A stretch of 64,000 nucleotides of DNA from Porites lobata. Lineage: Eukaryota; Cnidaria; Anthozoa; Scleractinia; Poritidae. Location: NCBI GenBank assembly GCA_942486035.1, contig CALNXK010000545.1:1-64000 (forward strand), given 5' to 3'. Each line of letters starts with the position of its first letter. Position 1 is the first letter of the stretch. Shown here in pieces: positions 1-13,100 of this stretch. The notes beneath the pieces were generated by a model that did not search any database, was not told the origin of the DNA, and saw nothing but the letters and a program-made list of their open reading frames with translations. Position numbers and translations under genes: made by a program.

Positions 1-3000
1 GACGAACCCGAGAGGGTCGTACATGGAGCTTACAACAGACAAGATTCCTCTGCGTGTGAGGGCCTTTCCTTCATCCATGATGCGAAAGTTGAAGTCGTCT
101 GTTTCATGGCCCACTGCACTCCCAATGTGCTCCCAATCTCTGTTACTGGAACGGTGGCGATTACGTTCCTGTCATTACTAATCCATTTGGTAAGCGAAAC
201 CCTCCTCTTGACAGCAATTCTCGTAACTGGCCAGACAAAACGTGCCGCCTTGTCAGTCGCAGGGACAGATTTCAGACAGTCGTCTACATAGAAGTTCCGG
301 TTAACAGTGGTAATGGTTTCCCATCAAAAGTCGCCCTGATTATCGAGGCTGTTTTCTTTAGACAAAAACTTGCGCAACTTGGACACGACGTGGCTCCGAA
401 CAAGTGCACTAACATCTGGTAATCAACTGGCTCTTTGGAGAGATCATCATTGGGCCACCACAGGAATCTTAACGCATTACAGTCATCGGGAGCTACCCGC
501 ACCTGATGGAACATGCCTTCCACATCCGCAACCATGGCAACGGGTTCTTGGCGAAAAACGTATGATAACGCCCAAAAAGTCCATTCGTAAGGTCTGGACC
601 TTGAAGAAGCAGGGGAGGTGCCTTTAAACTTGGCCGCGCAGTCAAACACGACTCTCGCTTTCCCTGGTTTCTGAGGATGGAAAACTGGATGGTGGGGTAA
701 GTACCAGACTGGTGAATCCTTCACATTTTCCTGTTCGCTACAAGGAACTTGTCTTGCGTAGCCGCTGGATACATAACCGTTAATAGTGTCTCTGTACTTC
801 TCGAAGAGGTGAGGGTCGCGCTGGAATCTTTTCTTTAAGTAGCGCAATCTTCCGAACGCAAATTCACGATTGTTCGGGAGGTTTACTGACTTGTGCCTCC
901 ATGGCAACCCCAACTGATAGTGGCCATTCACGAGCTTCACGGAAGTTTCCATTTGCGACAGTGCTCTTTGATCTTCAACTGACATTGCAGCCTTTGAGGA
1001 GATCATAGGCTCGTTAAAGTCACTCTTAAACATGCTCTCCATTTGTCGATGAAGCGTTTCGTCGTCATGGCGAACAAAGTTCACACTGAAACAATCTCTA
1101 TCACACGAATTCCGTGGTCCCATCAGGGTCCAACCGAGTGGGGTACACACAGCATAAGGTTGACCACGCCTGCCACGCCTCTGATGGCATACCCAGTGAG
1201 CTTCAGGAACATCGCTGCCAATAAGCACAGACACTTTATCAGATTGCGCTCTCGAAAAGTCTATTCCTTTCAGATGAGGCCACTTAACAGTATCTTCCTT
1301 AGTAGGTGGACTACCTTGAGGTAAACACAACGTATCCACTGTCCAAGCTCTATCTAACACGACTTCTTCTTTCATTTGTAATCCTCGAACAGACAAAGAC
1401 AACTCAAATCCTTTCAGTGTCAATCCATTAACGGTCGCTAGTGAGAATTCCTTAGGACGGCCAACTACTTGAAGTTTCTCCATCAGACTCACATCACATA
1501 ACGTGACGTCCGAACCAGGGTCCAGTAGCGCGTTTGCCACAATTGTGTTGTGCTGACCCATTCCTTTCACGACAACTGGAACGATTCTTAAACAAACATT
1601 CTTCTTGCCAGAGTCTGTTGCACCACACCGACCAGCATCCCCGGCCCCGCTGACGGCGCCCGTTCAATCTCCCCGGTTTCACTGATGGTACTCGCTCCAG
1701 TCTCTTCCGAGGTGTCGGCAGGATGGTTAGGAGGGTGCTATTATTGTTGCTCTTCTTCTTAACGTGCAACATAGTGTGGTGTTTCCATCCACATCCATTC
1801 ACGTGACACATCATTTTACTTCTGCAATCTATGGCCATGTGACCGCTTCCAAGGCAGTTGTCGCATAGTCTAGCTTGTCGAACGAAGATTTTCTTTCTTC
1901 TGGGCTCTTTGCTTTCATGAGCTCGCATTTCCACAGTCTATGTTGACCAGAACACAAAGGAAAAGTTACGATAGGAAATGTGTTTACTTGAGGAAGGTCT
2001 TCGGACTGCATTGCGAAGGTGTTTCCTTTCGAGGACTGTGACGTTATTTTGGGCGGTGGCTTAGAGCTCCGTTCTTTGTCTGGTGTCGATCCAACTATTC
2101 GTGCGTACATAGTGTTTGCCAGCAAAGTTTTCTCTTCAACAAAACCAGCTAAATCCATGAAGGTAGGTTCCGTTCCAGCTAAGGTTAATGAACCGGCTCT
2201 GTCCGCCCATTTAGACTGCAGATGAACAGGGAGACGCTTCACCACCTTAACGAGATTGTCCGAGCTGTTAACATCTGCCTCGTAGCCCATTTGTACGAGA
2301 GTCAGCGCACAATTCTGCATTTCAACGGACAGATCTAATAAACCAGTGGAGTCAGTATTCTTGATCTGCGGACCTTCCACAATCTTCGTGATGTGCGCGT
2401 GCGCAATGATGTGTTTCTGTCCAAATCTATGGTACACGATTTCTTGGGCTTTCCTGTAGCCTTGCTCTGGACCGGACATTATGGCACAGTTTTTAATGGC
2501 TTCCCTAGCCTTCCCAGTACAGTGTTGAATAAGGTAGGTTAGCCTCGTCTCGGGGTCCGGTACCCTCTTAGCGATGTTGACCTCGAAGTTATTTATGAAC
2601 AACCAGTAGTTAAGCGGGTTACTATCAAACGTCAAAAGCTCTCTTTTCGGCATTTCAAATCCTTTTCGAATTGTGTACGCCATAAGTTGCAAAGCTTCTT
2701 GTTGCTGTGTTAATATTTCTTGCAACTGTTGGGAACCAGTGGGGTCTCCAGCGCCGATAGTGTTCTGTGGGAGTCCTAGGTCCCAAGGTTGAGCACCTGG
2801 ATTCAGCCCTGATTTAGAATAGTTTCTCCCAACTTGCTTGAAGTCGCCACTCTTAAAGTTCGGTCCAACCTGAAGGTCTTTCGCAGGAGGTAAGGAATCG
2901 CGTGTTTCGTCTTTGTAAACCGGTTTCAACTCTGCCTCGATATCACGTTTTGAATATTCCGAAGTTTCATAAAGCTCATCAACGGCCTTAGCTTTCTCTA

Positions 3001-3674
3001 TTTCCCCTTCTGCGGTCAATAAAGCAATCCGGCGTTTCAATTCATCTTCTTGAATTTTCATCTCGGCAATTTGACGTTCCATCTGACGTTCCATCTCCTG
3101 GCGCTTTAACAGATTCTTCAACTCAAACTTCCCGACGAAGAAGCTCGGCTTTAGCCTTTTTTGATCGATCACTTGCACGTGAGCTAGACTTGGAGCTCTT
3201 CGAATTTCTGCTACTTGAGGTGACAACTGAACGTGTGACAATCTGTGATTCGGCAGTATCACCGTAATCTTGGCGAGGAACCACTGAAGTGTCATCCACG
3301 GTACGTTGAACGGATCGCGACCATTCTTCAAAATGCTCGTCGAATTCCTTTTTTCCTGTCATTATGCTGTGACAAGCATTAAGCGCATCTAATTTGACTT
3401 CGGGGTCGATGGCGAATTGATAATATTCGTCGTAGGCTTGAAAACATCTCGCAAACGCGATATCAACATCTTTCTTCTTCTTACAAACCACATGATAATT
3501 ATCCGCGTTTTGCATTAATAACTCGACGTCTTTGTACAATCTGTTTAAATAACCAAGGTGACCGGCTCGACTTCTCTTCAGGAACAGCATTCTTTCACGC
3601 CTTACGGCGTCCCCTCGTCCGTTCGACGAATTTTCCATTGACATAATTCCACTAACGTCAGAAACTATAGCCAA
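1..3674 (-). pseudogene. BEL/Pao-type LTR retrotransposon, gag-pol, broken and cut by the window edge
   Basis: Reading right to left: a gag-like N-terminal part (3674-3123), a charged coiled coil rich in Glu/Lys/Arg (about 3130-2980) and a DUF1759-like gag domain (about 2700-2050). Next come zinc knuckles (CDNCLGSGHMAIDC, near 1840), an aspartic protease start (LLDPGSD, near 1525) and the Pao-type reverse transcriptase (VVFDCAAKFKG, LFGATSCPSCASF). The YVDD catalytic box is at 279-290, one frame away from the 284-1570 reading frame. Further frame changes lie near 3130, 1890, 1500 and 115, so no intact polyprotein exists. RNase H and integrase would lie beyond base 1. The domain order is the normal one for BEL/Pao; the frame breaks make this a dead copy. 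Confidence 0.88.
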
Positions 3675-4092
3675 CGCACCAGCAAAAATATAAGTCGTAA
3701 AAGAGTTTTAATTCAACTGGAACAACTCGAACTCTTAACCTTATTTTACATGATGTTGCCAGTGGTTTCTAGGATAAAGTAACAAACATAATACATTAAG
3801 AGCGGAACGACTAATTACAACAATGGAAATAACGTAAGAAATACAGATAACATAGGAAATACGAGATAAACGAAGACAGAGGACATTACCTGACGATTTG
3901 GGAATACGGCGAACGAAGTAAGATAAAGAACGTAACGTAGTTGTAACAGCTAGCGAACTCGAGCAAGATACTTTACGATTTGCATAACCGGCGCGAAAGT
4001 CGAATTACTTATACGTAAACACGCGGACTGGGACTAGGCGGGGGATTGGTTACTACACTCTCTCTACATGGGAAATTAAGCAAGCACGTTCT
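3675..4092. other. Non-coding stretch upstream of the BEL/Pao gag
   Basis: No open frame or gene is seen. By position it should hold the leader and 5' LTR of the BEL/Pao element, but a second LTR copy is not in the window, so the LTR edges cannot be fixed. Confidence 0.35.
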
Positions 4093-5226
4093 CATGCTAA
4101 AATGCACGGCCCTGGGACCATCCCTGAAATCGAGAGGAAGAATCGCCTACGCCTTGATATGGGAAAGGTCGACCACTTTGTAGAATTCATTAATAGACTG
4201 TACTTTTAATGAGGGACACGATGTCGTTTCTGCGAAAGACATGCTTGTATCGCTTTCAGAACGCCCTGTTCAAGGTACAACTGCCTCCGTGTGCGCAATG
4301 AATGAGACTCAAAAGACACTCGAAGTACATAAGATACACGGTTTCAGCAAGTATCACAATTTCAAGTTTGAAGTGGAAGGAATTAGAGCATGGAGAGCTT
4401 ATGGTGTTGGACTGGGCAGGTTTATTCCTTACCGAGAGGTCATAACTGAACCTCAAGGTCCTACTGATCTCATTCTGCATAAGAACTTCTTTCCTCTCAA
4501 AGAGGCTCGAGTATATAAAGAGAGAGACAAACAGTAAAATGAACAATGCAACGGTCTTTTCCCTTGTTCTGAGCCCGGGTGCAACATGGTTTTCAAGAAA
4601 TTCAGTGAACTCGAAAATCACCTTGATGTTAGTGAGCACAGCCAAGTTCGCCGAAACTCTGTTACGGTGTATGACAAGCTCAGAAGAGACTGGGAGGAGA
4701 AATTTCGTACTGTGGATAAGGACGAAGAAATCAGAAGCGTGCCTGAAGCAGTTGGAGAGGATCGTCACGAAAAGAATGAAACTGGCCGCTCTCCCAGTGC
4801 AGTGACTTGCAGACTGGATGGGCTCTACACAAGCCCCGAAACGAAGCTGTGCGTTTTCCTACCGAGGTTAAACAGTACCTAACAACGAAATTTGATCTTG
4901 GAGAAAGAACTGGCATCAAGTCAGATCCCGCAAAAGTGGCAGCAGATATGCGAACTGCAAGAAACCCAGACAGTTCTCGGATGTTTGAAAGGAAACATTG
5001 GCTCACGAAGGGTCAAGTACAGGGATTTTTTTCAAGGCTAGCGGCCTCGCAAAGAAGCAAAGCACATCGGAAGGCGCTCAATGAAGACGTACAGGCGGAA
5101 CAGGAAGAGCAGGAGAGACGAGCCGTCCTGGAAGAGGTGGCCACCCACCTTGGTCCTAAGCATCCTATCTGCTATGATTCATACTTTTTATGTGACCTTT
5201 CACACGAGAAGAACTTGAAACATTAA
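4093..5226 (+). pseudogene. Decayed copy of a multicopy C2H2 zinc-finger gene
   Basis: Three pieces belong to one former protein. The first (from 4093) has the phrase KMHGPGTIPEIERKNRLRLD and stops at 4207. The second (4241-4537 and 4586-4882) is one frame interrupted by a TAA at 4535-4537. It carries a C2H2 finger, CSEPGC then FKKFSELENHL and H, starting at 4565. The third (4807-5226) is in another frame and has FERKHWLTKGQVQGFFSRLA followed by a Glu-rich tail. I recall very similar phrases from large uncharacterised protein families of corals and anemones; its function is unknown to me. The internal stop, a frameshift near 4800 and an apparent deletion near 4207 make this a relic. Confidence 0.7.
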
Positions 5227-7712
5227 GCGTTGCTATGCTCAAGGACATGTTGAAATACTTTGAAATTTCTTTTAGTTCTCGCGATAGAAAAAAAAAATTC
5301 TTGTAGTGAACCTATCCGAATTTCTTGAAGGCTGTGACTGTAATCAGCCGCGTTAAGGCACAAACCGCTAGTAACCAACAGGGTTTCTCAACCTCGAATT
5401 AAAAAAGATCGTGGAGGCTGCAGTTATTTTTCAAAAACTTGAAAAGACGTTTTAAGACCTTTATACTTTGTGAAAAGTCGAATTAGAAAAGAACATGTTT
5501 TTTTGTCAACTGTATTAAACAGGTACATACGCGTGACAAGCTAAAAAAACTGACATTCACGCGTAGCTAGCGTGACGGGAAATTAACACTATTCAGATGA
5601 TTTGAATTTCGGCTGCATTCTACCGGGTGTTTTTAATAAAATGTGTGATTCTTTTAAACAGGACTCACTTTCGTCAAATAATTATATGCTTAACCTGAAT
5701 GAAAAGCTTTTTCTTTCTTTGTTGATCATGAAAACCTTCGACCAATTCAACTGAATGAAATTTTGTAAACACTTTTTAGAAGTAAACTTAAACGACTAAC
5801 AACTTACGCCGGAATCGATAATTTCGACTATTAAACTTCCCAATTCCTATTTTCGTGTAACATTTAGTAAGTTATAAGCTATTCACAGTTCATCTCGAAT
5901 AATAAAAGCTACTTTTTAATATATTTGCTCTCTCGGTTTGATTTTCAGCGAGAAGGTTCGGAATCGCCAAAATGCGTAAATTACGTCATACGCACAATTA
6001 CAGTAAAATATTACCCAACTTTATCGAACTCTTGTGCTTCGGAATCAACAGTGCCCAAAAATGTTTTTCTTGATTTTGATACACTAGCCTTATTACTGAA
6101 CAGGGAGAGTGACCAAGACTCCAGATAACGTCAGACTTTTGAAAAAAGCTTATTTTAAAACTAGGATAAGCGCGCATTTTTTTCAAGGACGCTTTACGTG
6201 GTTTTTCAAAACATCATAATTCCTTTTTCGGAGGGTCAGAATTTAAATATTTTGCCTTTTCTGAATAAAGGAAGCATGAATTAAAATCATGCTTTTGTTT
6301 TATGCTATTTGGATAAATGCGAAATTTTTGCGAGCCTTGAACAAAACGCGTAAATTTGACCTTAAAAAAGACGATCATGACAGCTTTCGACCGCCCAGGA
6401 AAAATCGCCGCCCAAATTTTTTTTAAAAGCACTATGAGCCAAACAAATTCGATTTTTGTTAATAGAATGGACTAATTATGTCGCAGAAAAAAATGAAGGA
6501 ATTCTGTTTTCCGCGGAAATTCGATTGGTAGGTTCTTACACGGACCGCCTCTTAATTGTTCATTTTTTGAAATTTTATATTAGAAGTAATGTGCTTAATA
6601 TTTACAGTTTAGGATTTTTTAGGGTATGAAAGGCTTGTATGGGTATGGTAAGTAACTGCTTAATGTAAAATACTCATATGTTTCTCCAAAGTAACCCTCC
6701 TGCTGATACAGAAACCAATATTTTAGAGTTGTGTCGACAGTGTCAAATAGATCTAACATATAACCTAATACATATTCAAGTGAGATTCACCATGCCAGTA
6801 TTTGAGTGCACCTTCTTACTCTGCTTGACAGGGCCTCAGTAATTCTTTGCTATTTATTTACTCACTCATACAAACTATTCATGACAGCAGACCGCCAAGA
6901 ACACAAGTGACCAAACATGATCAGGCATTAAAGATAGCTCACACGAACTCACAAACTGTGCGTCAGCTTGGAATGAGATACATACAGTAATCATTGGTCG
7001 ATACATTCAAGGACTTTACTCGTTGCTGCTCGAAATTCAGTGCTCGTCATTATTACAAGACTTTAAGTGTTTCAGGAATGTGATGGTTGCTTTAATAAGA
7101 AAATCATTCCTATTTAGAGTACTTCATCCTCCAATTTGTGCAGGTATCAGTGTACACCATGCCACTCGCTTGCTTCGCTCAGTCTTGTAATCAGTCCTAC
7201 ACCATATCCTCGGAAAGAAAGCCTAGTCGCTGTAGCAGTATTAAGTGGTTCTTTACAAGCTTCATTTCGTGTGCCTGGAGATCTTGCAAGAGAAGACGAT
7301 TTCTGCGAAGAAATTGCACTTATTGGGCTTGTTTCGAACAATTAATGCGCAAACATACACCAGAGATTATCTGAAACACATCTCGGCTGTGAAGTCGGCC
7401 CTTTGGGCCACTAAATTAAAATAAAATGGCTTGTTTTTTACCCGGCCACGAAGGCGAGCCATGGTGCGCGTACGAAGTCACGTGCCTCTTGTTCCAACTA
7501 GTTCCAGAACTTTATGCGGTTCTCGGCCACTTTTTAAATCGAGTAATGGCGGCAAAGCAAACCTGAACTTTACGTTTGAAATGAGTGGTCTTTCCATTGG
7601 AATTTTGACTTGAAATTTGGCGAGTTAAGTATTTATTGCTTTTACCTTCCAAAGCTGAAAAGAAAAGGGCAACCAATATTTTGACCATAGTAGCACCTTA
7701 AGTGAGCTATTT
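5227..7712. other. No gene seen
   Basis: AT-rich sequence with stops in all frames. The small open frames at 5925-6432 and 7136-7374 show no domain, splice pattern or codon signal that I can support. Confidence 0.5.
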
Positions 7713-7817
7713 AACAATTATTCGCCGAAGGCGAAGTTAATATTTTTGAATAATCCCCGAGACGAAGTCGAGGGGATTATTCAACAATATTAACTGAGCG
7801 TGAGTTGAATAATTGTT
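7713..7817. repeat. Short foldback (MITE-like) element
   Basis: Nested inverted repeats: AACAATTATTC at the left pairs with GAATAATTGTT at the right. Inside, GTTAATATT pairs with AATATTAAC and GAATAATCCCC pairs with GGGGATTATTC around a GAC/GTC centre. No coding capacity. Confidence 0.75.
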
Positions 7818-8755
7818 TTAGTATATTCACAAGAAGTGATCTCAACAGAATCAGAAAGGAAACTATTAAAAAACGATTAGTTTGATTGACGGGTGAATTC
7901 ATGCGTGAACACGAACCCGTAAACAGTGGATGCGCAAAAGTTAGATCTTTACAGTATCTTCAAACATGGTAGTTTCAATCTCTTTGTATCGAGTTTTGTA
8001 TGCTTTAGCATCAACGGTTTAAAAAAGAACACCGAAAATTTAAATTACCACCCAATTTTGAGAGGAAAAGTAGAGCTTTATTTGTTTCTGTCAACTCACC
8101 GTGAATGAGAAAGTTTTCTTTGTCGCTTCTTGCAAATGATGTCAACAGCGGTTACGACCAAGGTGAGCGTTGTTTATCTCCAATGTTCTTGGCCTTGTTA
8201 ACTTGCTGGCAAGAATCTCTGTTGCTGCTCTCTGTCGCTGATAAAGACAAGGATTACCTCATTTTGAGGTTGTCAATATTCAGTTGATCGAAGAAGTGTC
8301 CACGACAAGCCGGCGCTATTAGATAAGAAGGTCTGGGTCTATCCTAAACTCTTTAGAAAGCTGGTTTACTGACTTCGAACAAACAAAACTGAATCGTAGC
8401 CAACAGTTACCGGCACCCGTCCGTACAAACGAATTATTGACGGACTCAGTGAAACAATGTACAAGTAGTATCCGACGAAAATGCCAACGTCAAGCGCCGT
8501 GTCAAGAAAGCCATTGCTAACAAACAAAGAAAACACTCTGTATAGAGACGAGGGACCAGACTGGCCCTGTCGGCAATCTAAAGTCCTACTATTGGGGTCC
8601 GACAACTTTTCTGTTACGCAATCTGGTACTTCACAACGCTGATTAAGTTCGAGCGAATCGGACGAAATATTCGCTTTGTTTACTCGTAGTTTTGCTCTGA
8701 GTTTTGGAATTTTCTAGTTTTTAAACCGCTTTCTTATCTTTAAGGTTGTACTTAC
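7818..8755. other. No gene seen; probable intron or 3' side of the lectin gene
   Basis: No domain is recognisable on either strand. If the lectin exon at 8756-9151 continues into further exons on the minus strand, they should lie here or further left, but none is convincing. Confidence 0.4.
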
Positions 8756-9151
8756 CATTGATTTCACAAATGTAACCAAAACGTGCCTTGCATGGATAAT
8801 CATGCCATTTCTTTGACGATATTCTTAATACACCACAATCCTCGCCTCCATGTTGAAAGTTCGGTTGAGAAATACCCCATGTAGAGAAGGTAACGCGTAA
8901 CCCACCAACCCAAAGCCACCTTGGCTTGTATGTAGGATCTCTGTGTAAGCCAATCCATAAATTATCTTCTTTGTATGCAGCTGCTGCACTTGCAGGAACA
9001 TCTCGTAATTTAGCTTTCGAATTCAGTACAACGAGGTTTGATCCCAGTGCTTCACACGCGTATTTTGCTGAATTCCAGTCCGAACGATTGAAGAAGACTT
9101 TGAAACATTCTCCATGTAAACTCAGAACCCAATCTCGTGGACATCTTGGCC
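8756..9151 (-). CDS. C-type lectin-like domain exon
   Basis: A single exon of 396 bp (132 codons) bounded by an acceptor CCTTTTAG and a strong donor GTAAGT, with phase 1 at both ends, as usual for a shuffled module. The domain is complete: CPRDWVL and GECFKVF at the start, SDWNSAKYACEALGSNLV (helix 1), WIGL, GGEDCGVL, WHDYPC and GYICE at the end. The four canonical cysteines are present. The calcium/sugar motif reads QPN where EPN or QPD is usual, and WND is replaced by WHD, so sugar binding is uncertain. No stops or frameshifts. It is probably part of a secreted or membrane protein whose other exons lie elsewhere; see the CUB exons at 31-53 kb. Confidence 0.9.
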
Positions 9152-9574
9152 CTAAAAGGTAATTAGAACAGTTGTTATTTGTGTAACTAGTGTGGTTGCC
9201 TTCGAATAGAAGCAAGAGTTGGAGCTAGGGAGCACAGCTAACACAGAAACAAAACGATGCACTATCTTTGCGGAATAAAAATAACATGCGTTCAGTTCAT
9301 TGTTCTGAAGAATCGAGGAAGGCGGAAGGCCAACTGTTGTTCCTGGTGTTGACTTTGTTTACGTGTTGGACCCAGACGCTGCGTTAAAAGCGAAGCTCTC
9401 GTTTCATACTGTACTAAACTTATAATTTACTAACACAAAAATAAAATCGTGTAATGCTCAACTCGGTGACGGCATTGAAACAGCAAAAAAATAAAACAAC
9501 AATAGGTCTAATTAGCAAAAACTAACTTTACACGTTCAGCACACTTTTCTTTCTTTGCCATTGTTGGTACACGA
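9152..9574. other. No gene seen; left flank of the large transposon
   Basis: AT-rich sequence without a supported gene. If the lectin exon belongs to a larger minus-strand gene, this is intron. The last bases (9569-9575) are ACACGAC, found again beside the right end at 28478-28484. Confidence 0.45.
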
Positions 9575-9663
9575 CTTGCCTAGTCCCTAGGCCTCATTTT
9601 TCCTCGCGGCCAAGGCGTTTCAGGTCACGTGATCCATGCGAAAATGTGAGGCCTAGACAAAAA
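9575..9663 (+). repeat. Left terminal inverted repeat
   Basis: Begins CTTGCCTAGTCCCT and ends GCCTAGACAAAAA. It pairs with 28379-28476 in inverted orientation, with small length differences between matched blocks. It contains a CACGTG palindrome at 9626-9631. The first ATG of the plus-strand gene lies 47 bases beyond its inner end, so it probably acts as that gene's promoter. Confidence 0.85.
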
Positions 9664-9709
9664 TCTTCAAAAGTGAGACAAAAGTGAGACAGCCCGTTTT
9701 GACGGCAAA

Positions 9710-9882
9710 ATGGCGGAAGGAGGTGTGGAACCGGTAAGTTCTAAAACAGTCTGCATATCAAGACTTTCCGGGCTTATGCTTTGTGTATAACAATTGTTGA
9801 ATATGTTCTTCCCAATGTAAATGAAAGGATCCTGAAGTAGAAACACAGATTTTATCCAAGAAACGCCTTTTCTCAGCAGAAG
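9710..9882 (+). CDS. First two exons of the DUF6589-like gene
   Basis: Exon 1 (9710-9733) reads MAEGGVEP and ends at donor GTAAGT in phase 0. Exon 2 (9828-9882), after acceptor ATGAAAG, encodes 18 codons beginning DPEVETQIL and ends at donor GTAAGC in phase 1, matching the phase of the exon at 15241. Both are short, so the support is splice consensus, phase and position next to the left repeat. Confidence 0.6.
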
Positions 9883-10057
9883 GTAAGCAAATAAATGTTA
9901 AGGTGCGGACGCCTAAGGGAAATTTCAGCTCGTAAGCAAGAAGTAAATTTTCCCTTTTTTATCGAAGTGTCGTTTTCAATGTTGCCTTATATGATGGTAG
10001 TCACTTGGCCGCTGTTTTATTTCATCGATTCAGGTAGCGAAATATAAGAATTGACAG

Positions 10058-10172
10058 AACAGATTAGTTTGCTGAAAACACCGTCGAAGGAAGAAGGTAA
10101 GATGTCTCTTCCAGCTTATTATATATTCAAGCGCATTGATAGGGGGAATTGTCTCCGTCTGTAATCCGCTAA
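10058..10172 (+). repeat. Partial copy of a downstream exon and its intron
   Basis: Nearly identical to 15344-15487: the last 38 bases of the exon at 15241-15381, its GTAAGATG donor and the start of the following intron, less about 25 bases. The preceding sequence (10034-10057) would meet a TAA in the expected frame, so this is an exon relic and not a working exon. Confidence 0.7.
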
Positions 10173-13100
10173 ACATTACGGAATCGCGCCTGTAGAAACG
10201 CGTCGCTAGTAAATGCAAATTTTTCTGTCAATCAAATGTGTCCTATTATTTGTAGGTGGAAATCGGTGAAACATCGTTATTGTTGTGGAGACAATAGAAG
10301 AACAAAAGATAACAGAAAGATCAAGTTATGCGGTCTTAAAGCGTGTTGCGTGACTTAAATCAGCTGCAGCATTTCTCCTAACTTTCCCGCATTAAAACGT
10401 TGGAATGAAAAGTCTGAAGCTTAGCTTTTAAAATCTTGATAGCCAAAATAAAAAGGGTGCCCCAAAAGGCAAGCATTTGGGAATTCAAAATCGATATTTT
10501 TGTCTCCAACGAAATCCGGCGGATGAACAGTAATTTGCATATAAGCGTAAGTGAAGCGAAATAGATACAAATTGCCGTGGTTGTAAACACAATGTTTCCT
10601 CGATGTTTTTTCCTTTTGAAAGCGTAAATTCGCATGAAAGAGCTCACCTTGCACAAAATAATATAAAATGAAACGAATCAAATCGAAAAGTGGTAAAAAA
10701 AAAGTCAGGATATTACAGTTCGATGGAAAGTAAGTGATTGGGTAGGTGATTTGCATACTGATAAAAACAACGTGTAGCGCAGTTCCAAACCGTTCGGCTT
10801 CCTGAATTGTTTTTCTGGAATTCTATACATTCTGCTGGCCTAAATCGTTAAAATATCTTATGAAGTCAAAATATTTATCAAGTTGAGCGTTTGCATTTCC
10901 TTGTAAAACATAGAGTAGCGCGAAAGCTTCGATCTATAGATTTTCTTAAGTTAAATTACCTTTGTATCGTGGAAACAATACCCTAACACTTGAGTCTTGA
11001 ATCAAAGGACGCGACATGCGTCGGCTTCCTTTGTGAGCGCGCAAATAGTCATGGGACCCGCGATTTTGCGGGCGACACGGATCTACAGGCGCCGTTCCAG
11101 CCTCCTCCTCAGGCGCTTCGTTTTTCGCATGGCAGAGGCGAGCGCGAAACGAGTGACAGGTGATGAACCGCAAGGGACCATGGGAAGGGTACAGACGGCA
11201 GGCGAAGCGCCTGCCGGATCTTGTGTCGTTTTCTTGGCAAAAAAGTCGTTTTCTTGGCACCGCCCAATTTTTGGTCTTTTTAAGTCTTGGAAGCGATCAA
11301 TTTTAGTAGCATATTGTTGTAAACATTGTAAACTTTGAGTAGACAGGTGAATGGCTTAAAATTTCAAAACCTGAGGTAGAAATAACCGACAGGCTGCAAA
11401 GGAGTCGGATTCTGCTGGATTTTTGCGAATCGAAGACCTCTAACAAAATATTGATGACTTGACGGTATCGGGTAAGTCTTATATTTTGGTATTTAACTTG
11501 TCGTTTATTGCAGAATTCGGATTAGTAAAGTACAGCGCCGGCGACTATGTTTCTATTTTTCGCTCTTTTAGGCGAAATCCACCGAACAACGAGCAAGTAA
11601 CCTTGTGAATTGAAAGAAGTGTAAGGCCTAGCTAGATTGTGCAAGGTCAGGAGTTGATTATCAAGACCACATTATGTCCTTACACCAAGATTTAAGTCTG
11701 CGACGTTACTAACTATGAAACCACAGAATAGTAAGAACAATAAGAATAGTAACAGAGACGGGAGGATTCACAGTCGCTTGGTTCGTCACCATGTTTGAGA
11801 ACCTGACAAAGAGTGTGTTGCATATGGTTTATTGCCTTATTTGGAAATTCTCAAGGGGAGGTTGAAGGACATTATTTTTGCCAGGCAACTCAAAATGGCG
11901 CACGAACTGCTATTGTCTTTGCCTGTCAATCAAAAACGCACATTAAAGAGTTCTGGATTCTTATTTTAGAATATAATAACTCACCGAGGGCACCCTGGAA
12001 AAGGTGTGCAAAAACCGAACCAAAATCGAAATGCGGAAGCAAAGAATCCTGAATGGAACTGAATGGTCATAATCACGATTACGGTAATCGAGAATTTGAT
12101 TAATTGTTACACTACTAATTTTATTTAGCTAGATGTCTGGCATGATGGCACCCCTATTGCAAGACTAAAAATGTTTGAATAAAGGTTGAATAAAGTATAT
12201 AGGTCAGTTAAAACACAATGATTCAATGACCACACTATTACATCTCATTCAAACTCCAGGTCTGTGGTCTCAATGTAACTTTGTTGGGACACACAAATGT
12301 AGAAGAAGGGGAAAAGGCTTAACCCTTTTTTTAACAGAAGTCAGTTCAATGACAACATGCCCATTCAATAATCTCAGTAGCCCATGTACAGCAATTTTTT
12401 TCTGAGGGGAAGCGGCAACTGTACACATGCTTTTATCACAGTATTAGTTCAAAAAAATACACATCAACCCAATTTCCATTGTATAAAATAAAGGAATTAT
12501 AGGAGCAAAGTATTTTATTACTTTGGACAAGACAGCTAGATCGAGTTTAAGTTGGATTAGGGGTGCAGGTTTTCTCTTTTGCTGACCATAGTTCAATGAC
12601 CTGACCACATCTCAGTTCAATAATCACGACAGAAGTTCATAAAACATTCATCAACTCAATTTCCAGTGGCACTAATTTAAGGAATAGGAGCAACATTTTT
12701 TATTTCTCTGGGTGAGGTGGAAGCAATGGAAAGGGGTGAGGGTTTTGCATGGCTGAGCTTCTGGTCCATACTTCAAACAGCTGGCATTTTTCATTGCTTG
12801 ACACTGTTAATAGACCTGACATCAGCCTACTAATAGTGTAGTGTAGTGTTTTTTACTGCATATTCTTCCAGTTTGTCCAGGGACCTGTTTTTACTGTTCT
12901 TTCCATTACACATGCTTGTATCTTGATTATAATTTTGTAGTTAAAATTTCTAGGAAGGGGGTTGGGGGTTAGTAGTTATGCAGAACCATCTATACTTATC
13001 TTAACGTTTTTTGCATTTCAAGGTAATTCTGTGTCCATTGATAATTATTAGATGATCTTGTATTCCTCTGCAACTCCAAAGCAGGTCAAAAACTACCCCT

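Noticed and set aside
7136..7374. Overlapping open frames on both strands
   Set aside because: Low-complexity composition and no start or splice context; may be part of an unrecognised repeat.
10997..11338. Overlapping open frames on both strands in a GC-richer patch
   Set aside because: Open on both strands because of base composition; no recognisable motif and no splice fit with the flanking exons.
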